DNA of 64,000 nt from positions 310,001 through 374,000 of the forward strand of contig NC_088179.1 of the NCBI RefSeq assembly GCF_028769735.1, given 5' to 3'. The stretch is from Zonotrichia leucophrys gambelii (taxonomy: Eukaryota > Chordata > Aves > Passeriformes > Passerellidae). Of this stretch, positions 11,066-23,343 are shown in pieces. Both the position numbers and the translations under genes were made by a program. The number at the start of each line of letters is the position of its first letter. Positions within the stretch are counted from its first letter, which is position 1. Below the pieces are notes generated by a model, which had not been told where the DNA came from, did no database searches, and worked only from the letters and a program-made list of their open reading frames with translations.

Positions 11066-14000
11066 GGGTTTATTTGCTTTGCATCTTTTATCTTGCATGC
11101 AGTGTGGACACAACACCCCAGCTGAGCATTACTCGCAGAGTCACCTGTGCAATGGGCACATAAACAACAATTATAATCTCCAATATTGCATTTAGAAAAA
11201 CCTTGGAATAGCCTGATTAAAGCCTGAAAAGAGAAATCCTACCCAGAGTTATATTTCTATGCAAGCAAGTGTACAAACAGTCTGATCCTATAAACCTGTG
11301 AAAATATTTAGTAATATCAGAACATTATTGATTAGTCTGAGATAGTAAGTACATTCTGGCAAGATGTAATTAATTAAACTATTTAATCTTTATCAGTTTA
11401 TCACATTTGTACTTAAGTTTGACCCATTCAGTACAGGTGCAGTAAAGTCACCTTCATATTTTCAACTTTCCACTGGAAAAACAGGAAAGTTTGAGAAACA
11501 GAGAAAACCAGGAAAATTTGCTGAACTGTGGTTCTGCTATCACTCCTCCTCAGAGCAAAGCTAAATGACAGAGGCTTTTCTGCTAGCAGGTGTGCATGGA
11601 CCAGGAGCTGAAATGGTGTGAGAAATGATGTGCAAGGAGGATGACTACTAGTTCAAATGGATCAACTTCATGTTTTCAGCTAAGAAAAAAGCGGAATTTT
11701 AGTTAGTCAGGCAGTTGAGTTGGAGCTGTTTATTCTCCAAAATGAATTTCAGCCAAGTGTTTGACGGTATTTAGCAGTTTACTCTGATTTTTCCAGCCTT
11801 GTTTATGAATAATGGCAGGACTCCAGTTTTTATGAATTAAAAAAATTTAAATCCAACATAAAAGTGGCTGAATTGGATTCTATCTGCCATTTGGTAGAAA
11901 TACAAAGATGATGTGAATGCTATTAATGGATTTTAAGTTTGACATGTTGGGCCTTGTTAGCAAACCCCACCCATCTAAAATATTCTTCTTAATCACATCA
12001 CTAGCATGCAGAACCTCCATGTAAACAATCATTCTTTCAGGAACTTACCATATTGCACAGGGAATTTTGGCAGGAGAGTAAGCACTGCAGGGTTTTTTCA
12101 TTATTGTGGTCCTTGTAAAGAATAAAGCTCACTGAAAGCTGTTCCTTCTGCTGCTAGGTCTCAGTTAGCTCTTTCTAAAGTCAAAACAAGAGCCAAACAT
12201 AAGAAGTCCTCTACTCAAAACCTAAAACCATAATTTAGCACATTTCTGAAGTTTCCTCTATAGGTGTGCTGTGTGCTTGAGATTCCTTACCGCACCCAAT
12301 TTGGCTGATACCCCACAGGAGTCTCAGCATCCCCAGGATCAGGATCCTCCTTTTTCCCAGCAGAGTGACTGTGGAAATGGAGAATTGTGTTACTTGCATT
12401 GTCCAGCATCACTCCTTCAAGTCCTTCCCATCACTCTTCAAGGCACTTCCCATCTGTGGACTGATTTTTCTTGTTGCCCACCTCAGCTACATGAATGTGC
12501 CAAAGCATGATTTTGTACTATTAAAGTGGCTTCCAAAATGAGAAACACTTAGATCCAAAAAAATTCAAAGCTGAATTTCTCACAGAAACCCCTGTGGTTG
12601 AGACATTTGCTGATGCTCTGTCTGTAAACAACCAGGTCTTTGACCTCTATCCCACCCATTAATGACAACACAGGGGTCAAATTCACAGGAGCCTGTACGC
12701 TTCTCCCTAATCCACACTGCTCCATGGTAATTCCAGCTCTCTAAGCAGATGGGATGAAGCTCTTGGATTCCTTGACTCACTAATACTGGTTTTACTCATG
12801 AGGAAATGGCCAAACAAGACAACAATATTATACAAAATTCACTTTCCACTGTGCAGGGGCAGAAAGTACTGAGGAGGGAAGGAAAGCCCAAAATTATGTC
12901 AGAGCAGATTTACCTCTCATGGACTCCTTACTATCAAAATGTTAAAGGTCTGCCTGGGTGCTTTACCTGGGAAAAAGCAAACTGCATGTCTCAGAGCAAA
13001 AACCGTGTGGTTACACTGGCAGTGCCCCCAGAGGAGACAGAATGTGTCTGGCAAAATCAGCATTTTGGCTGTGGAGCTAAACTGTGATTTAGGGACTGCT
13101 CTTACAGTGAAAATTTACCACTGGAAGGGGAAAGATAGCCCACTGCTCTGATGCTGTGGTGCTGTGTGCTGTAAAATGCACCTTATTTGAGTGCCAGTGA
13201 ACTGTCTGGTGAGACTATGTTAGATAAAATCTAGATAAACCCAGCACAAAAATCTTTGGCTGGCTGCAGGACAGTGCTGACATGTTTTTCCCAAAGCAAG
13301 GAATATTTTAACATGCTGAAGAATGGCACTGAACAAGGGATTAAAGCAAAACCTGCATTGCTATCTTCACCTTTCTTATTAGGAAATGAAAGTTATGCTA
13401 AAATGAAAAGAATCAGGGTAGGACAGCACTGACATGGGTACTGATTGTGGAAACAGGCTAAAGGAAATATCTTCTTTCATCCTCAGGCTTCAAAAGCTAT
13501 TTCAGAGCTCACAAATCCCTGCTGGTGCTTGGCACTTCCACTGCTCAGACACAGAATAAATGTCAGGCCAAAGAAAGATCAGCGCTGTTTATGGTCAGAA
13601 GAGTGTTTAGTGTTAATCAGCAACATTGTTTTTCCCTTCTCCCATTTGTAAGAAACAAAACTCTTTATGGAATACCTTGTTTCTTTAGGCCACTAGCATT
13701 AGAAAAAATGGATTTTTAATTAAAAGCCTTCCTCATGTTCTCTGACAGAACCCAGAAAAGAAGTTCAGGCCATTTTCTCAAGCACTTAGGCTATAGAAGC
13801 TGCTGGAGGAGGAGCTTGCAGCAAAAAGCAATATGCAGGCTCCTCCAGAGTTCATCAGCCAAACAAAGCTTTTTCTAACCCTGTTATTTGAGGAGTTCCT
13901 ACATTAGATACACATTAAGGCACTGATGCCCATGACAGAACACAAAGGTGCCCCTTCTGCTTTGAATTTCTAAGTATTTCTAAGCAGTATTAACATAATA

Positions 14001-15061
14001 AATTGCAAAAAAAGGAGAACAATTATTCAATACACAGCAGAGAGCACTAAATAAAATACTCTGTCCATTACAGGGTATTATTATGAAATGTGCTGTTCTT
14101 CAGGGATGTTTTTCTGCCTTGATGAGAAGAGTGATGTGTTCAACAAGTGCTTTATCCTACAAGGGAAAGTGCGAGCAATGTGCATCTCAGAAACCCTAGC
14201 AATACTCAAAAAACCACTTTCATTATTAAATATTTAGGTTCTAGATCAGGAAAAAGAAAACCCATAACATACAGCAGAGCTTCCTTACCCTTATGTACCT
14301 ACTGTCTTAACATTTCTATAGATTATTTTTCACTGCATGATGGGAACATGCAGTCAAGCAGGCAAAACCACCCAAATTTTGATTACTCATGCTAACTTAT
14401 TACTTATCTGTGGCATCTGAGGCTTTGGGAAGAAGAATTCAAGTACCCAACTCCTATTTAATTCCTTCTCTTCACTGTTCTTCACCAAAGCTTCCTGAAG
14501 AACATTTTTCCTTTATTTTTTACCAAGGCCTAGTACCAAGAAAGTTAATATTTGACTAGAAATTTGACTTAAAGTTTAATTTATTTCTTCCTGATAGGTT
14601 TTACATATCAGTATTCTTGTTTCAGCAGCTTCCACAGTTTGTGGCACCATTTACATTTCTGTATTGTAATAAACCACTGCTCTGGTTTAGAAGAGAATAT
14701 GGAGTTAAGGATGAGCTGCTACATGTTACTGCTGGTCCCAGACATCCTTCAGTGCCCCATGACAGTCTGGTATAATCTTTCCTCTCCCATCTGCCTGATT
14801 TTCATGGGGATTTTTGATTTTAATTCACATGGGAGTCACTTTTTTATTGTATTCTGGGATTTATAGATAAGAAAAATTGGGCATTTTTCATAGTGTTTTT
14901 GTTTGTGAATTCTGAATTCTTCATGTGCTGCGCTAAACTGATGTGTCATTATTCCTACAGAAAAAAAACAGTGATCAGTGTCACAGTTCTGCTTCTTAAT
15001 CAATCTTCAGTCCTACAGAAGTGTGTGAATGCACTGACATGAGGAGGACATAAGGAAATGC
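11066..15061. other. Unique-looking non-coding DNA
   Basis: No gene, RNA gene or classified repeat was recognised over about 4 kb. The longest open frames (12806-13087 plus, 14147-14395 plus) are under 100 codons and lack family motifs. An AATAAAG near 12121 could be the end of a decayed LTR, but no start or duplication supports that. Confidence 0.4.
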
Positions 15062-15198
15062 CTGTAGAATAATGGAATATCCCAGGTTGGAAGGGACCCA
15101 CAAGGATCATCTAATCCAGTTCTACCCTGGCACAGGATACCCCCCAGGTCCTCACCATGTGCCTGAGAACATTGTCCAAGTGCTCCTTAACTCTGGAA
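15062..15198 (-). mobile_element. CR1 LINE fragment (3' end), minus strand
   Basis: The stretch containing GGTTGGAAGGGACCCACAAG, followed by ATCATCTAATCCAGTT and then CACCATGTGCCTGAGA, is the reverse complement of the 3' region of avian Chicken Repeat 1 LINEs. Only about 137 bp remain. CR1 copies are usually 5'-truncated by incomplete reverse transcription, and this one has no coding part. Its presence is the main sequence evidence for an avian source. Confidence 0.9.
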
Positions 15199-15452
15199 AT
15201 TGTTTGCAAATGTTTCAACATCTGCCTCCATGAGTGATTTATTTTTCATTGTTCTGCTTTTTGCTTGGAAAATTTCACAGGGTTCTTCTTCCACTCCCCT
15301 AGATTTTAATGTGATCCTTAAAACACAGGAAGCCCCAGTGAGCTGAACTGAAGGGAAAGAAAAACTGAATTGAAACAGCTTTTGAAAGCTCTTCATCAAT
15401 CCAGGTATTGTCAATGGTGACTGAATTTTAGAAGAGGTTTTACAGCCACTTC

Positions 15453-15740
15453 TGTGAGCCAGAGAGAAGTTTGATAAAAGGATCCATGTTTAGCCCTGAA
15501 AGAATTCTCTACCAAGGTCACTGAGATAGAAACCAAGAAAGAAAGAAGGATAAATAAGAGAAACCTGCAGCTGCCTGTTCCAATGAGCAATTTGTTTGTC
15601 TCTCCTGACCAATGAGTAAAGTATAAACTTATGAGCTTTTTAAGAATGCAGTAAAAGCATGCATGCTAGAATAAAACCAGTTTGAAACCTTCTGAAAATG
15701 GAGTGTGTTGCTCTGTATTGTATCCATCTCAACTACAACA
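15453..15740 (+). mobile_element. LTR (plus strand), about 290 bp, start uncertain
   Basis: The right end reads as an LTR terminus: CTCAACTACAACA ending at 15740. Ahead of it in the expected order are a CCAAT box at 15609-15613, a TATAAA at 15622-15627 and an AATAAA at 15670-15675. A second CCAAT lies some 30 bases upstream. The left end is placed at TGTGAGCC (15453) because it gives a TG start, but no clean target duplication was found, so the start could be wrong. Class is not determined. Confidence 0.6.
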
Positions 15741-16311
15741 TTCACTTACTTTCACTAACCTGTGCAATATTTATTGTGTAGGTCAGTCAAAGTTTTATTC
15801 AAATTTTATACAAAATGTGACTATTTTTCTGCAAGTAGGAGGAAAAGCTGAAGACAAGTCCTGAAGTACTTCCTCTAGAAGAAGTACTCTGAAGTACTTC
15901 TGAAGTACTCTGAGGTACTTTCTCTAGAAGATTCTCTGCTCATCCTAAACCTCTGGTAACTCAAACTCCTGCTCCTCTTGCTGAGCTCATGGCTCCAATT
16001 GTTTCTGACCCTCTACCCTTTAGAGGGGAGCTCCACCAATGATGTGCTGATATTTGCCTTTCTGTTTCCTACAGAAATTATAGAACACACATTTATCTGC
16101 CCAAACTTCCAGGCTCCTCCTTTGAACTCCCCTGAATTGTCCTCTTTGTTTTCACATGTCCCCAAATTAGTTTCTCATAAGTAGTTCAGCCTCTAAAGCA
16201 GTACAAGAGACCATGGATCAAAAAATGAAGTTACATTCACTTGCAGTTAAGCCTAATTTCCTGGGCATTGTTTAAAAATCATCTGCTTCAGAGACACAGA
16301 CTTTGATAGAT
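15741..16311. other. Non-coding DNA with a short AGTACT cluster
   Basis: Apart from the tandem/palindromic cluster at 15861-15930, nothing was recognised. Confidence 0.4.
15861..15930. repeat. Short tandem cluster of the palindrome AGTACT
   Basis: Within 70 bases the word (CT)GAAGTACT occurs four times and GAGGTACTT once. The cluster holds two copies of a TCTAGAAG motif, near its left part and at its right end. AGTACT is its own reverse complement, so the cluster is both a direct and an inverted repeat. Confidence 0.75.
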
Positions 16312-16442
16312 CCTTGGTTTGGTGTTTTGTTTTGTTTTGTTTTGGGGTTTTTGTGGCTTTTTTTTTGTTAATTTTTTGTTTGGTTTTTTTGTTTTGTTTG
16401 TTTTGTTTTGGTGTTTGGTTTTGTTTTTCTTTTTTTTTAATA
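16312..16442. repeat. (TTTTG)n-like T-rich simple repeat
   Basis: T/G-rich sequence with recurrent GTTTT and TTTTG units and runs of T. The complementary strand is A/C-rich. The 119-codon minus-strand frame (16253-16612) that spans it owes its Lys/Gln/Asn-rich composition to this repeat and is not a gene. Confidence 0.85.
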
Positions 16443-17309
16443 ATACTTTGGGTTGAGTTTTTGCAGTGTGAAATTGTGGGGTTCTGAAGAAGCAGAAAGG
16501 TTTGGTAGATGTGAATTATCTGTGGTTCAGTTCCATTGAGTTTCCTGACTTGTTTTCTCAAAACATATTTGGAAAGGCATGAAAATGAAGTTCTTATTAA
16601 ACCAGCAGGCATATTTTTCTACTTGCTGCTCCTCATAAGGAATACAGAGATGCAAATAGTTATAAATTGTAAGGTTAAGTAATTTCCCATTAAAAAGATC
16701 TGTAATTCAGGTGCTGGAATCATCACACGCAATGGGGTACATGGGAATGGCTCATTGGTCTCTAAGTCAGAAATATCCTGGATCAAAATGTCATTCACCA
16801 TATGCAATATGCACTGGATTACTGCTAAATACAGGCACAGCTGCAGAATAAATATAAGGGGAAAATGGTATTTAATTTTTTTTTTTGGTAGCTGATATTT
16901 CATTCTATGTTTGACATGTATTTCTACATGTTTGCCAAAAATACTTGATTTACTGAAATTCAGTATTGTTAATTAGCTATAAGAGAACAGAGCAGGCTAC
17001 TCAAAGCACTTAAGCTTTGAATTTTATTTTTTTAAGATATTGAATAAGGACAACTTGTGATATTTTCAATGTTTTTACAGTATATGTTAGAGAGGCCTTT
17101 GTGGACTGCAGTAATCCTTTTTTCTATTAACTATGTACCTTCAAAGTTCACCCTGGCATTTCTCATACACATGGCAATATAGGGTCAGGGAAGGAGGCAC
17201 AAAGTTCATGGGAGAGGTATGAAAATGCCTGAATTCTCACCCAAAGCAGGGCTGCAGATATTCAATCTCTAGAGCATTCACCCAGTGTGACACAGCTAGC
17301 TTAAAGAAA
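16443..17309. other. Unique-looking non-coding DNA
   Basis: No gene or known repeat was recognised before the ERVL-like LTR. Confidence 0.4.
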
Positions 17310-18733
17310 TATAGGTCTTTGTTTTCTGTGCTGAAATGGCCCCCAAGGTGTCAGAAAATCTCTTTTTCCCAGCCCCAAGACTGAAGAAGAAACTGAGATT
17401 CATCAGTTCTGCTTTTCAAGGTTGTTTATTTTCTCTTTCCATTACATTCTTTCTCTGACCTGCTGAGATCTGTCCAGCAGGTCAAGTTGTGGCACACTGA
17501 CCACCCTTGGGGTGGTGTTGGTTTTTTATACTAAAACCTAAGTGTACTTTATTGACCATAATTTTCCAATACCTATCACCTATGTTAGACAGTTAAAGAT
17601 AGAGTGTGAGGGAGGGGATAGGGGGAGATAGGGCTAGAGAGGAGCCCCCAGAGTCAGAGTGTCACAGAGACCTTTTATGAAAAATCCTTTCCTTGGGATT
17701 TTTCCTCCTGAGAAGCTGGGAGGCTTCAGGAACAAAATGCAAACAATGGTTATCTGCTGCTGTGGAATGCAACAGGTGCATCTGTCATTGGTCTCATGTG
17801 GTTGTTTCTAATTAATGGCCAATCACAGTCCAGCTGGCTCAGATTCTCTGTCACAAGATTTTATTATCATTCCATTCTTTTTCCTTTCCTTTCAAGACTT
17901 CTGATGAAATCCTTTCTTCTATTCTTTTAGTACAGTTTTGGTATAAATATATCATAAAATAATAAATCAAGCCTTCTGAAACATGGAGTCAGATTCTTGT
18001 CTCCTCTCTTGTCCTGGGACCTCTGCACACAGCACCACATCAGAGAACAATCCTCAGGAGGTAATGATCATTGCTCATGTATTGCAAATCTGAGGGTACA
18101 TTTTATATCCTAATGCAGGGTTCAGCCACCTGAGAACACATATGGTTGGTTACAAAGTACTATGTAGAAGACAAAGAGCTAAGGTATCTTTGGGCACGTA
18201 GCATAGTTTGTCACACCTTGCCCCATATCTTCTCTTCACATCCTCAGAACATCCTGTTTCACATCCCTTTTCCTTGGCAAACTTCTTTACATTGTTTGCC
18301 CAAGGGCAGCATGTCTCTGCTGTGAGGCTCATATGCAGGGTTGTGCAGCTTGCTTCTATCCTGTCTGCTCAAAATGCTCTCTACAGACAGTCTGTCTCTA
18401 AACCAATCCAGAAGTGCCACCATCCCAGCAGAAGATGGAGGACAAGTAGAAGAAGAAGAAGGAGGAGGACAGGACATGCCCAGATTCCTCCATCTTGCCT
18501 CTTGAACCCACATTCTAAATCCCCAAAATTCCACTTTTCCACCTGTGACAAATTAACTATCATTCTACTCAAACTCTTGTGGCTTGTAAATCCTCACACA
18601 AAGTTGGTAATTGTTTCCATGGGCTAAAATCAAAGGCACAGGTGTTTTTGACTCCGTGCCAACGTCTCTGAGCCTCCTGCCAGGGTCTGGAGTCATCCAG
18701 GGCAGCCAGAGGAATGGCCTGGGTTCTGATATA
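17310..18733 (-). mobile_element. Long ERVL-like LTR, interrupted by a younger LTR
   Basis: The element is in minus orientation and split by the insertion at 17660-18039. Left of the insert is a minus-strand AATAAA (TTTATT near 17427). Right of it, the minus strand reads through AAGATGGAGGAATCTGGGCA and a CTTCTTCTTC-rich tract, with the upstream block TTTTGGGGATTTAGAA. The same modules in the same order occur in the plus orientation at 59972-61026 (AAGATGGAGGAATTTGGG, TTCTTCTTCTTC, TTTTGGGATTTTTAG), so the two are relatives. The 3' portions differ more, suggesting different subfamilies. Ends are approximate and no flanking duplication was confirmed. Assignment to ERVL is from general resemblance to songbird LTRs. 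Confidence 0.65.
17660..18039 (+). mobile_element. Complete solo LTR, family B, TSD TCAGAG, nested
   Basis: This 380-bp element begins TGTCACAGAG and ends GCACCACA, with TCAGAG on both sides (17654-17659 and 18040-18045). It has a CCAAT box at 17819-17823, a TATAAATA beginning at 17942, and AATAAA at 17961-17966, so it is in plus orientation. It shares the family A layout (CTGGGAAGCT-like block, GGCCAATCA, GGAGTCAGATTC near the 3' end) but differs enough to be a separate subfamily. It sits inside an older LTR of opposite orientation, which continues on both sides, so it is the younger insertion. No internal viral sequence is present. Confidence 0.93.
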
Positions 18734-19439
18734 TAAGTGGCCTACACAAAACATTTTCCTGTGTTTCTACAGCTAAAATTCACTCTAGACCAGCCTGGTT
18801 CCCCCTGCCTGTGCGTGCAGTGGGCATGAAGCTCTTGCCCAACCTGATCCAAACATTTCTTTGCCTCCTGCTTTAGTGTATTCACCCCAAAAGCAGCAGC
18901 AGCCTGCAGCTCAAGCATTAATTAAGTAACTGCAATTAGAGTACTGACAGATCTAGAGCACAGCTATGAAGCAGAGAAGATACAAACCACAGTACCTTCA
19001 ATTTCCAGGTGGAAAAAGTTTTTTAAGTTAAGGGATTTTAAGTTTCCAGCAGGGAAACTTGTGTTATGTAAAAGACACAAAAAATGATTTTGTTCCAATG
19101 TTTTCACTGATGAGCTATCACCTTCCTTAACAAATTTAACTGGACTTCAAACAGCACAAAGGAAGTTTTCTTGCTATTTTCCCCCTAGTCCTCTCGATTA
19201 TTATTACTGAATTATTTAAAAAATGGGGTTGTGCTGTTTTCTAGACCAAGCTGGTACTTGAAATCTAGGATTAAATACCAGTATTTAATGTTATTTAGTA
19301 TTATATTTAATAACAATATTTATCTAGTTTTAAATACTTTACTGTCCTTGCCCAAGAAGGCAATAGAGCTTTCTCCTATGGCAGGGCCTCTGAACCAAAG
19401 GGATCTTCCTCCCCTTTTTTTCCCAGACTCTTTTTCCCC
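18734..19439. other. Unclassified non-coding DNA
   Basis: No gene was recognised. Part of it, up to the polypurine-like motif at 19549-19562, might belong to the minus-strand LTR proposed there, but no left boundary is visible. Confidence 0.35.
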
Positions 19440-19562
19440 AGACCCTGCAGTCTGAAGGGCCTCCTTTATAGCCCTGAGACTGCCAGACTCTTATCCAGGG
19501 GTCAGTCAAAGCAGGTATGAAATGTCAGAAATCTGAAAATTTCACACATTCCCCTCTTTTAA
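19440..19562 (-). mobile_element. Possible ERV polypurine tract and LTR start, minus strand
   Basis: Read on the minus strand, TTAAAAGAGGGGAA (plus 19549-19562) is a polypurine tract of the kind that primes plus-strand synthesis. It is followed directly by TGTGTGAAATT, a possible LTR start whose plus-strand end is 19548. About 80 bases further, CTATAAAGG (plus 19463-19471) could be the LTR TATA box. This would place an ERV 3' LTR here with remnants of the internal region upstream (plus coordinates above 19562). The distal LTR end and any matching 5' LTR were not found. Confidence 0.35.
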
Positions 19563-22035
19563 GGTCAGCAGTGGAAATGGGGGCAAAAGCAGGACCACTA
19601 CTATTGTAACTTTTCTACTTTCCGACTTTGCAGCTGCAGCTGACTCTAATTCCTCTGCTCTTTCTGTTCCTAATCCTGCTCTCCCACCTTTCTCAAAGTC
19701 TCCTTACCTTTACTATTTCCTGTTGGTCAGGGTGAGGGCACAGAGGGGTTAAAGCTCAGCCACAGCAGCACAGAACCAACACGGTGTTCTCTACATTCTG
19801 GGAACCTACTGGGAGTAGGAGAGATGATTCCATTCTGTAAATCAGCTGAAAAACCAGGCTGAGCTGCAGCTGCTCTGCAGCAGTTTTTGGTGTGGCTGGC
19901 CTCCACCATGACTGCAAAAAGGGTGGGAGGGAGAAATGGCAGAGAAGTTGGATCCAAATAATGAAAGTTTGGCAAAGGACATAGAAATAAGAGGTACAAA
20001 GATCACAAGAGCTTTCTCAGGCTTAGAGCTAGAGGTCCCACAATGCATTCCTGTCTTGCAGAAAGTTTTTATTCAGAGTAAAAGAATATCACTGTGCTCA
20101 CAGAAATAGCTCAAAAGCCAGGAGTTTCAGTTCTCCACTCTTCACAGTTTGGCATTGTGCTGACATTTCAGGGCCAGCTTCACTTGCAGGAATCCAGACT
20201 GACACAGTGAGTAGCCCTCTCATGCAGTTACTGAGAGAATTACTATTTTAAGTTGAAATACTTAATCAAGCTGAAAATATGCATGTGGGACATATATTTT
20301 AAATTCCAATTTAATTGTCAGTAGTTTGCAACCTGTGGAGCTGCACACTTCACAATCAAATAGTGGGAAGATTCACAGTTCCCCATCAAAAGAGTTGCCA
20401 AAAAGGCCACTTAACCTACAAATAATGAGAAACTGAGCTTTTAAAAAGTAATCCAAAATAGTTAGAATAGTTACCCTCACAAGGGCAAATGCAATCCTTA
20501 ATACTTCTAATCCTTATGTTAATATAACTTTTCTTCCTGTAAGCCCAGGACAGATGGAAGTACATGTTCATTTTGTGTGATCTCAGACCATCCTGATGGA
20601 AAAGGGTAAATTGCACCATCTCAGGCTCCAACCTACATCAGCTGTAGCATTACAAACACAGAGACAGAAATGAGCTAATGAAGTGCTCTAAAATGTCTGT
20701 AAACCTATTTCATGTGGGGAACCTAACAAAACTTTAATTCAGAATGTTTTTCAGCTTGTTCTCAAGTCCTCTAACTTATCTCAAATTATTAGCAAAGTCC
20801 TTACACTGAACACAAACACTGGAAGCTGCATAAAGGTGTTGCTTTTAAAGTAAGGGGCCTTGAAGTATTAAATTTTCTTTGTGGGGTTACATCCTTTAAA
20901 TGTAATAGGGTGGTTAAAACATTCTCAGCAAAGAGCAGCTGTAACTTCCATAAAATGCTCCCCAGACAGACTTGGCTCAGTGCCTCACCCTTTGAAATGA
21001 CATTGGGTTCTACTGGCTGGGGCAGGGACTGGGAGAAAGAATAGAACCTTAATTTCAGCACAGACCAGGCCTTCTGGATGATGTGATCCCTAATAGGCAG
21101 GGAATGTACTAAATCAGCTGCTGCCCAGCTAGGATTGAGCTGGGGATTTACAGTTGTGATTAAAAGCAGTAAATACCTTTTCTTAGCACTTTTCTTAAAT
21201 TGTAATTCAGCTGGAAGGTATTTTGGAGAAAAGGAGAAGCTGGGAAGCTCATCTGTAGCACAACAGTACACTGAAATAGGAAACAAATGTTCACCTTTTC
21301 TCAAGTATAGGCAGGAGGTAAATGTAGTTACGTGGGACAGTTCTCTATAAAAGATTCTCTGCTTGATAGAATAAAACCATATTTTTTCACAGTTAGTTGC
21401 CCAGGAGAGACAGATGCAAACATTTGTTTATTGCATTGGAATCTTTACATAATGCATAATTTTCAATACCTCCAGGCTAACAGAATGCTGTTTTAAGAAA
21501 TGAGTATTCATGGGCTGTGTTTTCTCAATAACATCACCTCCTTTTTTCCTGCTTGGTAACTCATTTCTCTGCAACTCGATGAGCTTGGGTAATCTTTCAG
21601 TCTTTTGGGGATTGTGCTATGCAGTGGAAGTGGCAACCAGCCATTCCATATGGTTTTCATCCCCTTCAGTCTAAAGGACCTTCTCTCTCCTATATGTGAC
21701 CATCTAAAGGAGCAGAAATAAAACTTTTTATAGCACAGATATGAAACTACAACATGACTAATATGTGTAAGGGAGGGAGAAGAATTTAAGAGCCATACAG
21801 AAAATTTGTTTTTATTTTAAGAGTCCTTATTTTTTCTTTTAGATCTATATAAAGCAGTTATGATTATCCAGTGTCTTGGTTTTTGTCTGCTCAGATCAGC
21901 CTGCCTGGTTCTCATTCTTCTGGGTGGTCTCCCCACCCAAGTTCCCCAAAACTACAATAAATATTTAGGCAAGCATTTCCTAGATGCTTTACAAACAACT
22001 TCTTCAGTTAATATAATCCTATAATAATTCCTTAC
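19563..22035. other. Unclassified non-coding DNA
   Basis: No family is recognised. It includes a 167-codon minus-strand open frame (20801-21304), the second longest in the window, with no motif I can name. It may be chance in AT-rich DNA or part of a decayed element. Confidence 0.4.
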
Positions 22036-22185
22036 AGGCTGCCCAGGGAGCTCATGGAGTCTCCTCTTTGGAGGCATTCAACAGCACCTGGCACTTCCTG
22101 GGCTCCAGGTGACCCTGCCTTGGCAGGTTGTTGGACCAGGAGATGTGCAGAGATCCCTTCAAATATCCCTAAATATCCTGTGGTT
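22036..22185 (+). mobile_element. CR1 LINE fragment (3' end), plus strand
   Basis: GGCTGCCCAGGGAGCTCATG followed by a TCTCCTCTTTGGAGGCATTC block and then AGGTGACCCTGCC, GGTTGTTGGACCAG and AGATCCCTTC reproduces, with decay, the order of the avian CR1 3' region. Only about 150 bp survive and the terminal short repeats are not clear. It is non-coding. Confidence 0.88.
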
Positions 22186-23343
22186 CTCTGAAAAAGCATT
22201 TAAGGGTAGCATTTAGCACATGGTACACTGCTTTTCCAAAGTTTCCTGATTATTCGTGGGTGTGTCCTGTGTGTAACAGTTACGGAGACACCTTTCCCGT
22301 CAGGAATATCCCAGTTTTTCAGGCTGCCAGAAGTCGTCATATCTGCCACCCAGCAGCTGTACTGCTGATATGCTGTCAGCAAGAGGAGCTGCGTTTTTTA
22401 AAATCAACTTCTGAAAACTCATACTCCCTCTTTTTTTCCAAAGTATATTAGGAAAAGTCAATTAAGAGCTGACTTAATAACAGAAGCCTTAAGACACTCT
22501 TACATACCCTTCATTGCCATTAAGGAAATCCAGGGTTGAAGGTTTTCAACTGCAGTCTTTCAATTCCAGTCTAGTCACTGGAAAATAGAAGTCCACCTCA
22601 ACAAATTGGTTGAGTCAATATATAGTCAATCCAATATATTTTCCTGTTAATATTTTGCTTTGAAAGTATAAGGTGAGTGTTAGGCAAGCTTTTATTCACC
22701 AGTTCATTAACTAAATAAAGATTTTTCCCAGCTATATTTTGGAGATCCTGTAGCTGGGTGTATTTAAGTGAAGGTTAAAGCAGTACAAAACCCCAGAGTC
22801 TTTTGTGAGAAATTAGGAATCATAATTTCTAAGCTCTTAAGGTAACATTCTAAAAATATATATTTATTTCTGAATGCTAATAGGAATATTTCCATGACCT
22901 TGTTCTTGCCAGCATGCTATTTAGAAATAAAATCCTGATTTGCAAAGTGTCAGATAAACACAGCTGTGCACATGTGCTCACTTGATTGCAGAGTGCATGC
23001 ACAACTTTGTTTGCATGGGCCAAATCAGCCCACAGCTGCACTTTCAGTCGAGGTCTCCAATCAGCAGAAACTTTACAAGGTTTAGAACTGCCCCCATGCA
23101 CAAATTCAGCATTTTTGAGATGACCCTACCCAAAGCTGTCTGTTGCATCACTATTTGATCCCAGTGGTGGTGGGAATCTGGGTGTATCACTGGGTTTCTG
23201 CTCCAGGACCCCTGGAGGGCACAACACCAGGTTTTTCTTCCCCTCTTTTTAGGGTATTTATCTCAGTAGGGAAAAAAGCTCAGCAATTAGGTATCTTACT
23301 GCATTTACATACAGCTTTGTGGCCTCATTTCTTTCCACAGAGA
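22186..23343. other. Unique-looking non-coding DNA
   Basis: No gene or repeat was recognised between the CR1 fragment and the following LTR. Confidence 0.4.

Noticed and set aside
16253..16612. 119-codon Lys/Gln/Asn-rich minus-strand frame
   Set aside because: Its unusual composition comes entirely from the (TTTTG)n-like repeat at 16312-16442.
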